Positions 44,517 to 56,139 of a DNA stretch of 60,000 nucleotides are shown here, piece by piece. Made by a program: the position numbers and the translations under genes. Source of the DNA: Polytrichum commune (taxonomy: Eukaryota; Streptophyta; Polytrichopsida; Polytrichales; Polytrichaceae); contig OX485806.1 in NCBI GenBank assembly GCA_950295325.1, forward strand, positions 20,214,001 through 20,274,000, written 5' to 3'. The first letter of the stretch is position 1. Each line of letters opens with the position of its first letter. The notes under the pieces were generated by a model. It was not told the DNA's origin. It ran no database searches and worked only from the letters and a program-made list of their open reading frames with translations.

Positions 44517-47500
44517 GTTATGGAGACTTGTCCATTGTATTTCATGTTGACGTGTTGTTTAGGATGTAAATCTGTTGATGCATTCAACACCCTAGTGAAA
44601 GTCAAGGAGTCCACCCTTCACATTGGGGGTTCTATGGTGCCTCTCTTTGACTCAGTGATTTTTAATCTGGCTATGTGTTGGTGATTTGCATAGAGTAGAA
44701 AATAGAATCTTCTGTGATTATTCTGTGATTTCTCTTAGATGAAATAGCCAGAGATCCCTCAGAATCATAAAACTGGATGGAATCGCCAACTTTTGGATGC
44801 ATGTGTATAAATTTGGTTGGAAATTTGTATATTCGTCCATATGTGGCTTCATCACTCCAATGGTTGTGGCCAATGCTCCTCTTCTGAAAACTTGAAATAA
44901 AATTCACTGCTTTGACTAAAGAGTGGCTGTAGATTCTGTTGCATCCCCAGGGCATAAACAGTGATTGGGTGGTGCATAATGTTGATTTTCCAGCTTGGTC
45001 GAATTGTGTTACTGCTGAAAGTAGTAAAAGCTGCAGATCAGACACAATAGCAGATTGGGATGCTTTAGGACTATTGAAATCATCTGAACTCGCATTGTTT
45101 ATACACATTCAACTTCACTTTTGGAAAGATGTTGCTGCTGATGAGCTTCAGTTACATATTGTTGATGGTGGTGTTTCATATTTGTTTATTCAAACTCTTC
45201 TGGTGCAGAGGGCATTGTATGAACTTTACTGTTGGAAGTGCTTGCACCAAGGGTTTGTGTTAAACCTGAACCTGGTTATGCAATCCCTGTATTAGAATAG
45301 GGAAATTTTATGTAGAGTGAAACAAATAGTTTTCTGGAAATGTGAGGGTTGAAGAAAGAATTCAATAAATATACCAAAGAAACTATCACAAATCAATTGT
45401 GACCATTGACATTCCAATTTGATGAGTTTAAAGATGCATCTTAATTAGGCAATGTATTTTCTTAGTTGTTATTAAGTAGGATGTGTAGAACCGTGGAAGC
45501 AATGTATATCAGCACTCCAGTCATTTTGAACTCTTTTGTAAACTCCGTCTTCCTGCTTGTAAAATATTGAAATTATCTAGCAATGTATTCATTTTACTGT
45601 AGAGAGAGTTCATGCTAGGTAGTTGGGTGACCTGGCATCATAACTTAATTGGTAGTGTGACTTCAAGCTGGCTGACTATAAGTTCAATTAGAAAAAAAAC
45701 AGCTAAAAGTGCCTGTAAGGCTATGTGCATTCATTGGTCACTGGTGTGAACAGGCCCTGACAAAGCGTGTGCTGTGTGATTGCATTGGAACTCATGTGTG
45801 TGATCACACCACAGGTAGAGATTGCCACAAAGTGGGACTGAATTTTGAACCAAGACCGCAATCCATCGATCCGTAGCATAAGGTTCAACAAAATGCACCT
45901 GCCTTGAGGTTGGGTTTCCACAATGGGAAGCCACATGATTGCAATTTGAGAAAGGAAAACTGTCATAATGCACTCACATGAACGGTTGTCTGTGAACAGT
46001 TTTTATGTGTGAATAGTTGCAACTCACAATGGATGTGAGAGGATATGTGTAAAAAGGCAACATGTGTAGAAGGTGTCAAAGGGCAAATCTGGGCCAATCT
46101 GTACATCAATTGAGTTATAACATAATCCATAAGGTGGGTCTCTAATGACGAAACCAGTAAAACATCAAATGCCAAATACTATTGTATACATCTTAGGTTT
46201 CAAAGTTTCTAGTGGCACCTGTTGTACTTTGTACTCTACTGACCAGGAAACCAAACACTAGCCATCAAAGAGAAAGTACTTCAAACAAAGAGCAAGGTCC
46301 AAGACATGACATGAAAACCAAAGACAATTTTCAAGTGGACATACATAAAAGCAAGGATCAGAAGAGTGATACAATTCCTAGTAAACCTTAACCCTGTAGA
46401 TGCTTTGGACTTCATGCATCCTTTTGTAGCTGTTCACCTAATACCTGCCCTTTAGCGCAACAATTTGACCTTTTGCCGCCAACAGACATCTTCACAGAAA
46501 CAAGTTCCCTTTTGGTGCCGAATTGTCTTGATGAGGATGCTTAATTAGCTCATGTGAGAAGTTAACCTTCGGATGCCTTGAGTTGTCGAAGAAGGTAGAC
46601 CTGTATGCACTCCCTTTTAAGTCGCATGAGTGGTGCCAAGATGGTGAAAGAGAATCGCATTAGTATTCCTACCAACATGGTCCAAGAAGAGAATCTCATT
46701 CAATTTTGGGAGAGTTTCCAATGCGTTGTGTATCGCTTTGTAACGTTAATTTTGTCCGATGCAAACCAACATTCCACCCTTCCAACATGTTTTTTTCTTG
46801 CCACCTTTCATGGTGCATTGTGTTGTGCATGTGTTTGGCACATGTGTCATTTTTGCCAAGCATCCATGAGCGCTACTGGGCCACTTGAGGTTAGTGTGAT
46901 TCTCTTTTCAATACACCCACCTTCAGTATCTGAATAAAGAAAAGAAATCATTCAATACCAAGAAAGTGGGGGTTCTTTGTGACGAGGCTCATTTGACATA
47001 ATGTCCATCTAAGACATGCCAAAAACATCATATTTTGTGGCAAAATGGTTGCTTTGACACATAATGTGATATGTTTTAAGGGTCCTAAACGACACACGTC
47101 AAATGGGTTTTGTCTAAAAGACGTCCTTTTCCTACTAAGTGAAACCCACATTCTTATGCAGCCTATCGATAATTTATCAACTATAGATAACATTAAGACA
47201 AATTTTGTTGCAACAAGCATGTGAAAATGATTAGCAATTGTTGTAGTTTTTATCTGTTGCGATCCCAAGGCGATTTGAGCAAACCGTTGTCGAATAATTC
47301 ATTTATTTTGAAGACTCCATTTCAACAAACAAATCATCATACACTAGATTCTCACTTTTGATTTACAAAATGAAGGTTTTTTTGACGACAATAACTTCTA
47401 AAAATATTCCAACAACTTCCAACATAATATATAGATACCGAGACCACCATGATACCTCGGTATGTAAAACTAATACATGTCAAGCGGAAGTGGACTGATG

Positions 47501-47580
47501 GAGATAGACTGCAAGATCCAGAGATAGACTCACTTGAAGATGTGTTAGTTATAATGGGTGTTGTGCACTCTGCAGGTAAA
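44517..47580. other. Spacer between SRPRB and BI-1
   Basis: No gene recognised. The first about 200 bp are SRPRB 3' flank. A minus-strand ORF of 145 codons (45108-44671) and overlapping plus-strand ORFs have no recognisable domains. Other small ORFs (45973-45721, 46605-46937, 47268-46948) are also unassigned. The BI-1 promoter should lie in the last few hundred bases. Confidence 0.4.
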
Positions 47581-50500
47581 ATGGACTCCGATTCACTTGA
47601 ATATAGTGGCACTCAATGGAGCTTGTCCACACTCAAAAACTTCAATGACATCTCTCCCGCCACTCAAAAACACTTGCAAAAGGTGCATGATACATAGTTT
47701 GTAAAAAACGTCTTGATGTTGCACGAGTTTCAAAGGTTTTCATCAATGAATTGGGGGAACCGACCGCTAGTTACAGATGAACGATTGAGTTTGAGAAATA
47801 ACCGGTTGAAGTTCATGACTTGAGGAAAATTACCCATCATTTTAGAGGAATTTAGGGAATATACCCCAAATTAACAAAGAAAAACCGGAAGATGTCAACA
47901 TGTAACCGGCTAGACTTGGAAACACTAGGACCTTGGCTGATTATGCCCAAGAATCTCCCCTGGACACTGGTTTTCATTTGAACTTGGTGTGACTAAGTCG
48001 AAGCCTGTTTTGTTTGAGGTGTCTGGCCAGAAACAATTTTAGTCGTTGGATAAGATTGGTTTAGGGATTGTCATTTCAATTTTCAAAATTAAAGTTGAGA
48101 TGCAAGAGTTATAGGAAGTTAAAGTGAAAATTTTCTTTTCGTGATTGCATAGGTCTTCCCAATTGTGTTAATACATATTGATCACATACTAGTCGAATTT
48201 CATCATAAGAATGTGTATGTTTAGTGTTCATTCTTAACTACAAACCTTGCCATGTACCACTCAAATATGGGTGTTCGATTAAGAATAGTAACCACACAAA
48301 AATCAACACACCTTTATATAGATTACCAACGGACAGAAACGAGTATGAAAATTGACCCCAATATTTGAAGTTACTATAATAATGAGATTTCTAGAGTGCA
48401 AACACTACTAGCATACGAGTCCTCGACAATCATGTTGCATCGGTGAGAGAAATACGCAAATCTACCATTATGATGGATTTGTAGAGTTACCTAGTGATGT
48501 AGGACAATTTCTTAGCGATGCATGTCAATTGGGTGAGCCTCATATATGCTTGTTGTGAAATTTCTGCTCTTTGTTATAAACTAAAATGCTCCAAAGTACT
48601 AATGGTTCGTGGCAGTAGGTGTACGCTTTGCTAGCTGGTGCGGTTTTGGTTGGAGCATTAGGAGTGTGGGTTCACATCTCATTCAACATTGGAGGCATTA
48701 TTACAGCCTTAGGTTTTTTCGCCACAAGCATGATCTTATTTGCCACACCACCTAGTGAAAGCAACATGGTGGGAACTCCAAACCCTTGTGTGTCAATCTA
48801 AAGTACCATAACTAAATGCTCCATTTGATTAGATTGCCAATGTCGTCAAAATCAATCACAACCTTTGATTGTAGCCTAGTTTGATTTGGTGACATGCTTG
48901 GGAACATTGTTTGATCACAAGATAAGAAAAGAATAAAAGAAACGAGAAACGTTGGTGTTTTAGGACCAACATGCATGTGAGTTTGTTCACCTTGTACCAA
49001 TGTTTTCCATGATGCAAGTGTTTTTGATCACACAAACATCATGCTTAAGTATGTGAGTTCGTTTTGAAAAACAGGAGAAGAGATTGGCTTTGTTGGTGGC
49101 AGCGTCGTTCTTGGAAGGTGCTACAATTGGGTCCCTCGTGAAAGTGGCCCTCCATGTCGATCCTAGGTAAAAAGATACCAATATTTGACCGAGTCTCGAA
49201 TCTCAATTGAGACGTTTTATCTACCAATTTGTTGGATTTTGTCAGGCAAAGCTACTCAAATTTCAATGTTCTGTATGTGTAGTTTGGAAGCTAGCCCTTA
49301 GAAGGACCAAGGAGTTAAATATACAACCAAATACAAGAAAAACTTACAAGCCTCGCCAAGTCTAAAAATCACATATTCTATGTTTTTGGTCTTTGTGCTT
49401 AATTTGTACATTATCTTATGTCAAGGATAAAAAATAAAATTATGCTCACATGCGACATAAATGGTCAAAATATGAGTAGATACATATTTGCATTCAAGAA
49501 CACCCAAACATTGTTATCTGAACCAAAAGTACCAATAATGTGAAGGTTTTCAACCAATTTGAAAAGTGCACCAATAAAATGAGTTAAATTCATACATGAT
49601 TTACATTTTACACGGTCAAGTAAACATGAAAATGTGTAGCTCAAATTATGCACTTTTAAACATGCACAAACCTAGATAGGGCCTCTTAGTCTCTTAGTCT
49701 GGAGTTTAACCCTAAGAAAGGGGACTTGTTGTTACATTGCATGTCAAGACCTTGATATAAGGCCTCTTGGACGCTTAGGGGGTTGTTACGTTAATAATTG
49801 GTCATTTTGAGGGTTTGATTGAGTTCATTCATTCTCTCTCTTTGGATGACAAATTTAGGTGTGCAGGCTTTTATTGTTGGCCTCCGTGAGTACATTGGCC
49901 GTTTTCATATGTTTTTCGGGAATGGCCTTGGTGGCCCAACGTCGCCAATATTTCTTCTTGGGAGCCATTTTGTCATCCGCTCTCACCACAATACTCTTCC
50001 TCCAGCTTGCATCTATGCTTTTTGGAGCATCACCATTAGTGAACAACGTGCAGGTACGGAAACCGGATGAAATTCATCCACCCATGTCTCATTTAAGTCG
50101 ATGCTATGAGGGTAGATGGGTCTTAAATGGTTACCTTCTTCTTCTTCTTCTTAGGAACACATGTGATTAGCACGAGATGGTTAACAAATCCAAGTCATCA
50201 AGGCCGTAGACAATTTCGTCGTGATTTTTGGAGCTCATACGAAAATCTTATTTATTATCAGAGTGACATGGTTTGCTTGTTTTTATGTGTGTCTATATGT
50301 TGGTGGGGAGGTAATTGAAAAAAAGGAGGGAAAATTTGAAATAATTTTTTTTATCAACTTGAAGATTTCCGTGCTTATTAAATGGTCATATCATTCCTTG
50401 AAATTATGTTGACTCATTTAGTCTAGACTAGTTATCATATTTTGAGAAAGTAGTATGATCTCTTATACATAAATGTCTTTTTGAGATCCGTTCTTGGAGC

Positions 50501-53500
50501 CACAACAAACCACGTACCAGTTGAACATACGTGTCCCAATAAGGAAAGTAATTGAATAAGGGTTGTCTACCATTTAACTCGTTACCACTAGAGTCAAATT
50601 TTTATGATATTCTTCCCATATTAAGGTACCTATGTGGCCATGTTGAGGAACTTCCATCTCCACACACAATTTTGGCCATTGATTGAATTAGAAACTGCCT
50701 CATCTGCTTAGCAATTGAAAGGTTATGAAGATTGTTGTTTTAAGTTCATGATTTGTCGTTGGTCCTATCATCGTTAATATATTTTGAGCCCCTAGTTCAT
50801 ACCATGTTGCAACATGTGTCTTTTTCTGACGTCCATTCTTAACAACAAACCTTATCACATTTCACTCAAATATTTTAAGGTGAGTGCACATATTATGAAT
50901 ATTTTTTGGAGGTTTCAACACATGTGGAAGACTGGTGAAAAGAAATCTTACATGAACACATCAGCAAATCCAATTGAAGAATATGGGAGATTGAGATTAT
51001 TGTTGTTAGAATCACGGTGAAAACATTCTATATTCTTAAAGTGAGACTCGTATATATCGATGACCTAGAACAATTTTCTTTCATAATATGTGCACATGTA
51101 AACAATTTTGAATATGTATAAGAGACTAGTAGAATATGTTACAATTCATGATAGGTGCACCCACCTCAAGTGTGCAATTAAAAAGAATGACCACATAAGG
51201 TCCCCATACCCTTAGTCTCCAAAACAACATCGACCTTTGTAACATGGAATTACAACTTCATGGAGGTTTACTTGTGGTTCTCGGATATATGAAAACATTC
51301 TATATTCTTAAAGTGAGTCATATCTAGATGGTCTATAACAATCTCTTTCATATATATGTACATTTGAATTGTTTTGAATATGCATTACGGACCAATGTAT
51401 GTTACAATTCATGATAGGTGGCACTTCTCACCTCAAGTGTCCAATAAAGAAGAAGAATGACCACATAAGGTCCACATACCGTCTTACAGCCCACCCACAC
51501 TTACTGGTGCGGGCCACCCCTGAAGGGTTCCTACTACACTAAATAGGTAGATTAGTGTTAGATGAAGATTAGTGTTAGATGCAATAGTTACCTAAAACAC
51601 TAATTTTCAACTGATATTACAATTAGTGTTTGAATAGGGTTTGAACAAATTATACCTTTTACGAGGTTCTCATATTCTTCTTCCTTCAATTCTTCATTCC
51701 AAGATTTACAAATATCATCTAACACTAAATGCGCTCATGTAAATATTTAAAGTTACTACTTGGTACAAATAGTGTTAGAGTTGAGATTTAGTGTTCTAAC
51801 ACTATAGAGACAATTTACATTTAGCGTTTTCGTTGACTATTAGTGTTTCCAACACTAATCTACCTATTTAGTGTAGCAAGGACCACTTTTAAAGTCGGTT
51901 TAACAAGTGAGAGCCACTAGATGTAACCAGTGTTGATACTCACTGTTCATTGGTGACCTGCACCAGTACGTGTGAGTGGATTATTAGTCTCCAAAACAAC
52001 ATTGACCTTTGTGATGTGGGGTTTGTGACAGCTTTATGGAGGTTTATTTGTATTTGTTGGATACGTGGTGTTTGATACACAAATGATTATCGAAAGAGCC
52101 GAGTTGGGTGATACCGATGCCGTCAAGCACGCCCTTGACCTCTTTGTGGATATGGTCGCAATCTTCGTGCGCATTCTTCTCATATTGGTACTAAAGCCAA
52201 ACTTTGACTTCATTGACATGATTCAATGGGGGTTGTTCTTTAGCTCCATGGGACTTTGAAGTTGGGCGGGAGTTGGTCTTGGGCCTATGTCTTTCCGTTG
52301 GCTATTTTGCATACATTGTAATTAATTTCTCTTCATTTATGTTGTTGCATATTTGGATGTAATGAACTTTGAGTTTGAATGAAGAGCAACCTGTTTTGGT
52401 TCATTGAGGGCCAAACAATTTAGCACCTCTTGGCATGTCAAAATGACTTTTGGCTCTCAACAAACTGATGTAGAATGTTCTTCGTTCATACCTGCAAACT
52501 ATCTGCAAGAGTTCATTGGAAACTTTGAATCAAACATGGGCGGTTTTGTATGCAAACAATCACCTTGATCCAATTTCATCTTGAGTCTGAAGTAGAGGAT
52601 AACTCAAGGTGATTTTGGATCAAGGTGAAATTTGCCTCTTGCATTAGCGATCTAGAATCAAAGTGCATGCATCTAGGACTATGTTTACAAAGAGAGAACA
52701 TGCGCGCTCCCCCCCCCCCCCCCCACTTAGCAATGTTATGTTGTTCTCATCACAATCTTTGTACGCATCCTTCTCAAACAAGTTAAAAAGAAAATACACT
52801 AGGTTCATCCACATTTAAATAGCATGGAATGATATGATTGAGACACATGTAACAATTCATGTGGTTGGGAAGTCTAAAATCAAAATGCTACAGTTAATGT
52901 GTAACTTTTCATGACATTCTTCAGTCCATGAAGATGTCTTTTTGAAGCCTTGTCCCTTTCTTTGATGTAGTCTAGTATTTTTCTAGTTGAAACTAAATAA
53001 GGGTTAGTAAATTATATGCATCTTGCAAATTTATTCTAAAATAAAAGTGCAACCAACTACATTTATTCCCCCAATTACTCATATTAGGGAGGAAAAATGA
53101 ACATGCTCTCTCCTTACTTGTAATAAAATCATGTTTGGTTCAATTCTATAATGGATGTATGCTTTGTGTTGTTGCCTATATAGAAGTAGCACCACCTCTG
53201 ATTGAACTCATATTTAAGTACATTTGGATATGCTTTCAAAATCTAGATATTTTGGTTGCTTCAATTCTATGGACGGATCTATTGGTGCAATTTTAATATA
53301 CCTAAATTTTATGGGAGATATGTGGATCCTTAGTGATTACTTAGATGTTATGCTATTAAAATATGATGAAAGAATCAAATATCTATCTTTGATGCTAGAT
53401 CTATATAATCAAGTGTTGACAAACAAAAACATAATCAAAACAACGGCTATAATATAATCATAATCAACTCTGCATATTATATTGGAAGATCCTAGCATAC

Positions 53501-53856
53501 AAGTCTATCGTATGATCTTACGATGTAATTCAATGTGCTATAATTATAGACTTGGAGTTAGTTTATTTTTACTTAAATATCAGTTAAATGGAGACACACC
53601 TTTAAAATTTGGAAAGGCCATGGAGACCAACTTAAAACTTGACTAAAATTTAGTGAAATTCTTTATTATTGAAACTTGAGGTGCTATCCCCAACAATTCA
53701 AGCCCTAGGTAACGTCCAAAATGTGTTTTTATTGCCATAGATATCACTCAACCTGGACCTTCATTTTTGGTGATGCACTTAACTAACATTTTTTTTTTTT
53801 TTTTAATTTTTTCGTAGCTCAAAAAATCTGATGATTCGGAGGATGAGGATGAATGA
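47581..53856 (+). CDS. BI-1: Bax inhibitor-1, complete six-exon gene with an acidic C-terminus
   Basis: Exons are 47581-47682, 48619-48768, 49075-49166, 49867-50053, 52032-52187 and 53818-53856, GT..AG with consistent phases, giving 241 residues (plant BI-1 is usually about 245-250). Exon 1 reads [20 protein letters not shown], the conserved plant N-terminus. Hydrophobic segments follow in exons 2, 3 and 4 ([38 protein letters not shown]) and in exon 5 ([20 protein letters not shown], then [16 protein letters not shown]), the TMBIM signature with D192. BI-1 is an ER multi-pass protein that restrains stress-induced cell death and ER Ca2+ leak. The last exon gives [12 protein letters not shown], acidic instead of the usual Lys/Arg-rich calmodulin-binding tail. 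Introns carry hAT and other MITEs and a duplicated piece of exon 5. An in-frame ATG at 47449 would add 44 residues absent from the family. Confidence 0.96.
47744..47969. mobile_element. Non-autonomous hAT element (CCGGTTGA family), copy 4, in BI-1 intron 1
   Basis: A 226-bp element with termini CAATGAATTGGGGG and CCCCTGGACACTG and a perfect 8-bp target duplication GTTTTCAT (47736-47743 and 47970-47977). The interior carries the family core AATAACCGGTTGAAGTTC .. GGAAAATTACCCATCATTTT .. AAAACCGGAAGATGTCAACA. It begins 61 bp after the exon 1 donor of BI-1. Confidence 0.92.
51019..51290 (+). repeat. Upstream duplicate of the intron 4 / exon 5 junction of BI-1
   Basis: A 272-bp unit is repeated in tandem. 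GAAAACATTCTATATTCTTA starts at 51019 and again at 51291. GTTACAATTCATGATAGGTG, then AATGACCACATAAGG and AGTCTCCAAAACAACAT follow in both. The first copy ends in a remnant of exon 5 (51258-51290: TTCATGGAGGTTTACTTGTG, compare the real exon 52034 onward TTTATGGAGGTTTATTTGTA). The acceptor AG is missing in the remnant, so it should not be spliced in. The second copy carries a nested MITE. Confidence 0.88.
51487..51983. mobile_element. Inverted-repeat element in BI-1 intron 4, TTA target site, empty site visible
   Basis: A 497-bp element with the left end CAGCCCACCCACACTTACTG then GTGCGGGCCACC and the right end read inward TAATCCACTCACACGTACTG then GTGCAGGTCACC. It is flanked by TTA (51484-51486 and 51984-51986). 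The duplicated upstream copy of the same intron segment has CATACCCTTAGTCTCC with a single TTA and no element (about 51207-51222). That is the pre-insertion site. A second element is nested inside (51534-51876). The 3-bp target fits PIF/Harbinger or CACTA-type enzymes; the end sequence does not decide which. Confidence 0.85.
51534..51876. mobile_element. Nested MITE of the TACACTAAAT end family
   Basis: A 343-bp element with 26-bp perfect inverted ends CTACACTAAATAGGTAGATT(AGTGTT) and (AACACT)AATCTACCTATTTAGTGTAG. Internal copies of ACACTAA/TTAGTGTT recur throughout. It is inserted within the 51487-51983 element. The terminal motif TACACTAAAT links it to the copies at 39295 and 54609. Confidence 0.9.
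52709..52724. repeat. Poly(C) tract in BI-1 intron 5
   Basis: Sixteen consecutive C within the fifth intron (52188-53817). Equivalent to a G16 run on the other strand, so the intron RNA carries a C run. Confidence 0.9.
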
Positions 53857-54608
53857 TGAATGAATGAGCTTGGTAAAAATCGGCTCTCTTGGTCCCATCA
53901 AGCCTTTCAAAAACGTAGTGAACGAGAGGAGCTCTTCCCGATTCCTCAAATGTGGAGTCTAACCTTTGAACATTGGCACAACATGCGAATACTAAAGACG
54001 CGGTGATGAACAAACCAACCACCAAGGATGCTATCAAAGACCCCACCAAGAATAGACACACTACGACCATGTTTATTCAAGGATAGTTTCCATCCTCAAT
54101 TACGGATATGATGCCATTGTGTGTAAAGTAGGTCTCGACATACACAAAATTGTGTGTGTAAACTACACACTTTCATTTTAAGTTTGATACTATGTAAAAT
54201 TATTGACTCATTCTAGAATTTCACTCTTAAAAGAGGTTGAATACCCTGATGGAAGTTTTAACTCCAAGTTCAGATTTATGACCTTGGTGTTCTTGGATAC
54301 AAATTCATCTATCGTATATTGATTCCTCATTATCACAAAATTTTGTATTTCTTTTTTCCTTGACATAAGATACTATACTAAATGAAGTTTCAAAATCATA
54401 AGTGTGAAAATATAAGAATCTTAACATTCGGCGAGGACTTGTACAAAATGGTGTAGAGTGGTTACACACTAAGCCCCTCAAACCTTTGAAGAATAACATC
54501 CATTAGGGCCTAGAACCTCGCACAAGAACTTCCCGTGGTATATGTTAGCGAACCCTATAACCCATTTTTTTTCTAATATTGATATTGCTATGAAGTGAAG
54601 GTCATAGC
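53857..54608. other. BI-1 3' flank
   Basis: No recognisable gene. A minus-strand ORF of 83 codons (54070-53819) overlaps the BI-1 last exon; its first half is hydrophobic (VCLFLVGSLIASLVVGLFIT), but it has no recognisable family. Confidence 0.4.
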
Positions 54609-54963
54609 TGCACAAAATTGTCATATTTGTGCGGGTGGAAATTTAATTTGGAAATAATCAATGTGGGGTACTATAATTATCTAGTCAAGGTGGAACCAAG
54701 ACCCGTGTTCTTCCCCTGAGTCTTCTACGAGACTTTCAGCCAACACCTTACATCATGTGGTCTGACAAAAACAATATAAACTAAGATAATCACCCACATC
54801 GATTTCCTACATAAACAAATAATGTGACTGACACTAATCTCAAACTAGACATTTGGCGTGGGTTGAGATTAACATGGCCCACATTTTAAATCTCATCATG
54901 AGAATTGATGTAGGTATATGAAAATTAGTATGGCCCAAGGCCCAAATATGACAATTTAGTGTA
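54609..54963. mobile_element. MITE of the TACACTAAAT family, copy 2
   Basis: A 355-bp segment colinear with 39295-39665 (AATCAATGTGGGGTACTATA .. AGTCAAGGTGGAACCAAGAC .. AAGATAATCACCCACAT .. CTCATCATGAGAATTGATGT). Inverted ends are TGCACAAAATTGTCATATTT and AAATATGACAATTTAGTGTA. It has no coding capacity. Confidence 0.75.
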
Positions 54964-56099
54964 CTAGAACATCAATATGGCCTGTGTAATTTAAGTCAAG
55001 ATATGGACTTGTGTGTCGCATTTCATTCATACAGTGAGAAAGGTATACTTTGATTTTTTTGTATATTGAACATATATCACAACATTGTTATCTACCAATT
55101 TGACACTTTTTGCCTATCAGACTTCACTAGAACTTTGATACTTGACTAAAAGTCATTCTACACTAGAGCTTGAGGGCCCTTCACTCATGATATACATATT
55201 TTGTGATTGGTCAAGAAGTCGCAGACGTTCCAAATGTGCTTTACACTAGACCTTCAAGAAGGACTGAGAAACACACACATTTGAATGGATGAAAATTCTA
55301 CATAACAAGTGTATAGACATAAATATGTATACACTAAAACCCTCAGTGGTACCAAGCAAAGTACGTGAGCATTTTCATAATTTGACACATACAATTCAAC
55401 ACTTTTTAGCTCAACCTTCTGCACCTAAAGGTGTTGAACTTAAAACAACGTCCTATGCTGTCAAATGACCGTTTGAAATTCACAACATAGCAAAGTGGAA
55501 CTGCCTTCAACAGATGATGCTCATGAATTACATGGCCATTTGTTAAGCGGCACTTCAACCATTCAAAAGGCATTCGGCTTGTATCCAAAAATAGCAAGTT
55601 GTTTGTTTACATTTTGCCCACCAACACACACCAATATCTTCAAGAGCTAATAAATGGAAATAAGCAAACCGGTAGCAATTTCTAGATAAAAAAAACAAAA
55701 ATAAATTAGTAGTGTCGGGGTTTAGTACGTCTGCATGGATGTGGAGCATGTCCGGCATGAGGAGTAGGTGGTGAACGGACTTTGCATGTCAGTGTATGAG
55801 AACACTGACATTCCTTTTATTTATGAAGCTTGCCCGTCCTTACCTTGTTTTTATCAAGCCTCAAGGTAGGGTTAGAAGGGCGAAGGGGGGGGGGGGGGGT
55901 TGGTGGGGCACAAATTGAAACAAAATTCAATTACAAGATAACTAACCTAACCCTAAAGTAACTTTACTGTGGGTTTAACACAAGTTACTATTATGGTTCT
56001 CTTATGGTTAAGGCTATACATAGTATATATATATATATGGAGAGAGAGAGAGAGAGAGAGAACCTCCCTTCCTTTCAAAAGATTTGGGTGAGTGTTCGT

Positions 56100-56139
<40 letters not shown>

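Noticed and set aside
44671-45108. 145-codon minus-strand ORF downstream of SRPRB
   Set aside because: No domain was recognised, plus-strand ORFs overlap it, and there are no clear splice partners. I could not support a gene call.
47449-47580. Upstream in-frame ATG of BI-1 (44 extra residues)
   Set aside because: The extra residues (MIPRYVKLIHVKRKW..) have no counterpart in the family, whose N-terminus matches the ATG at 47581.
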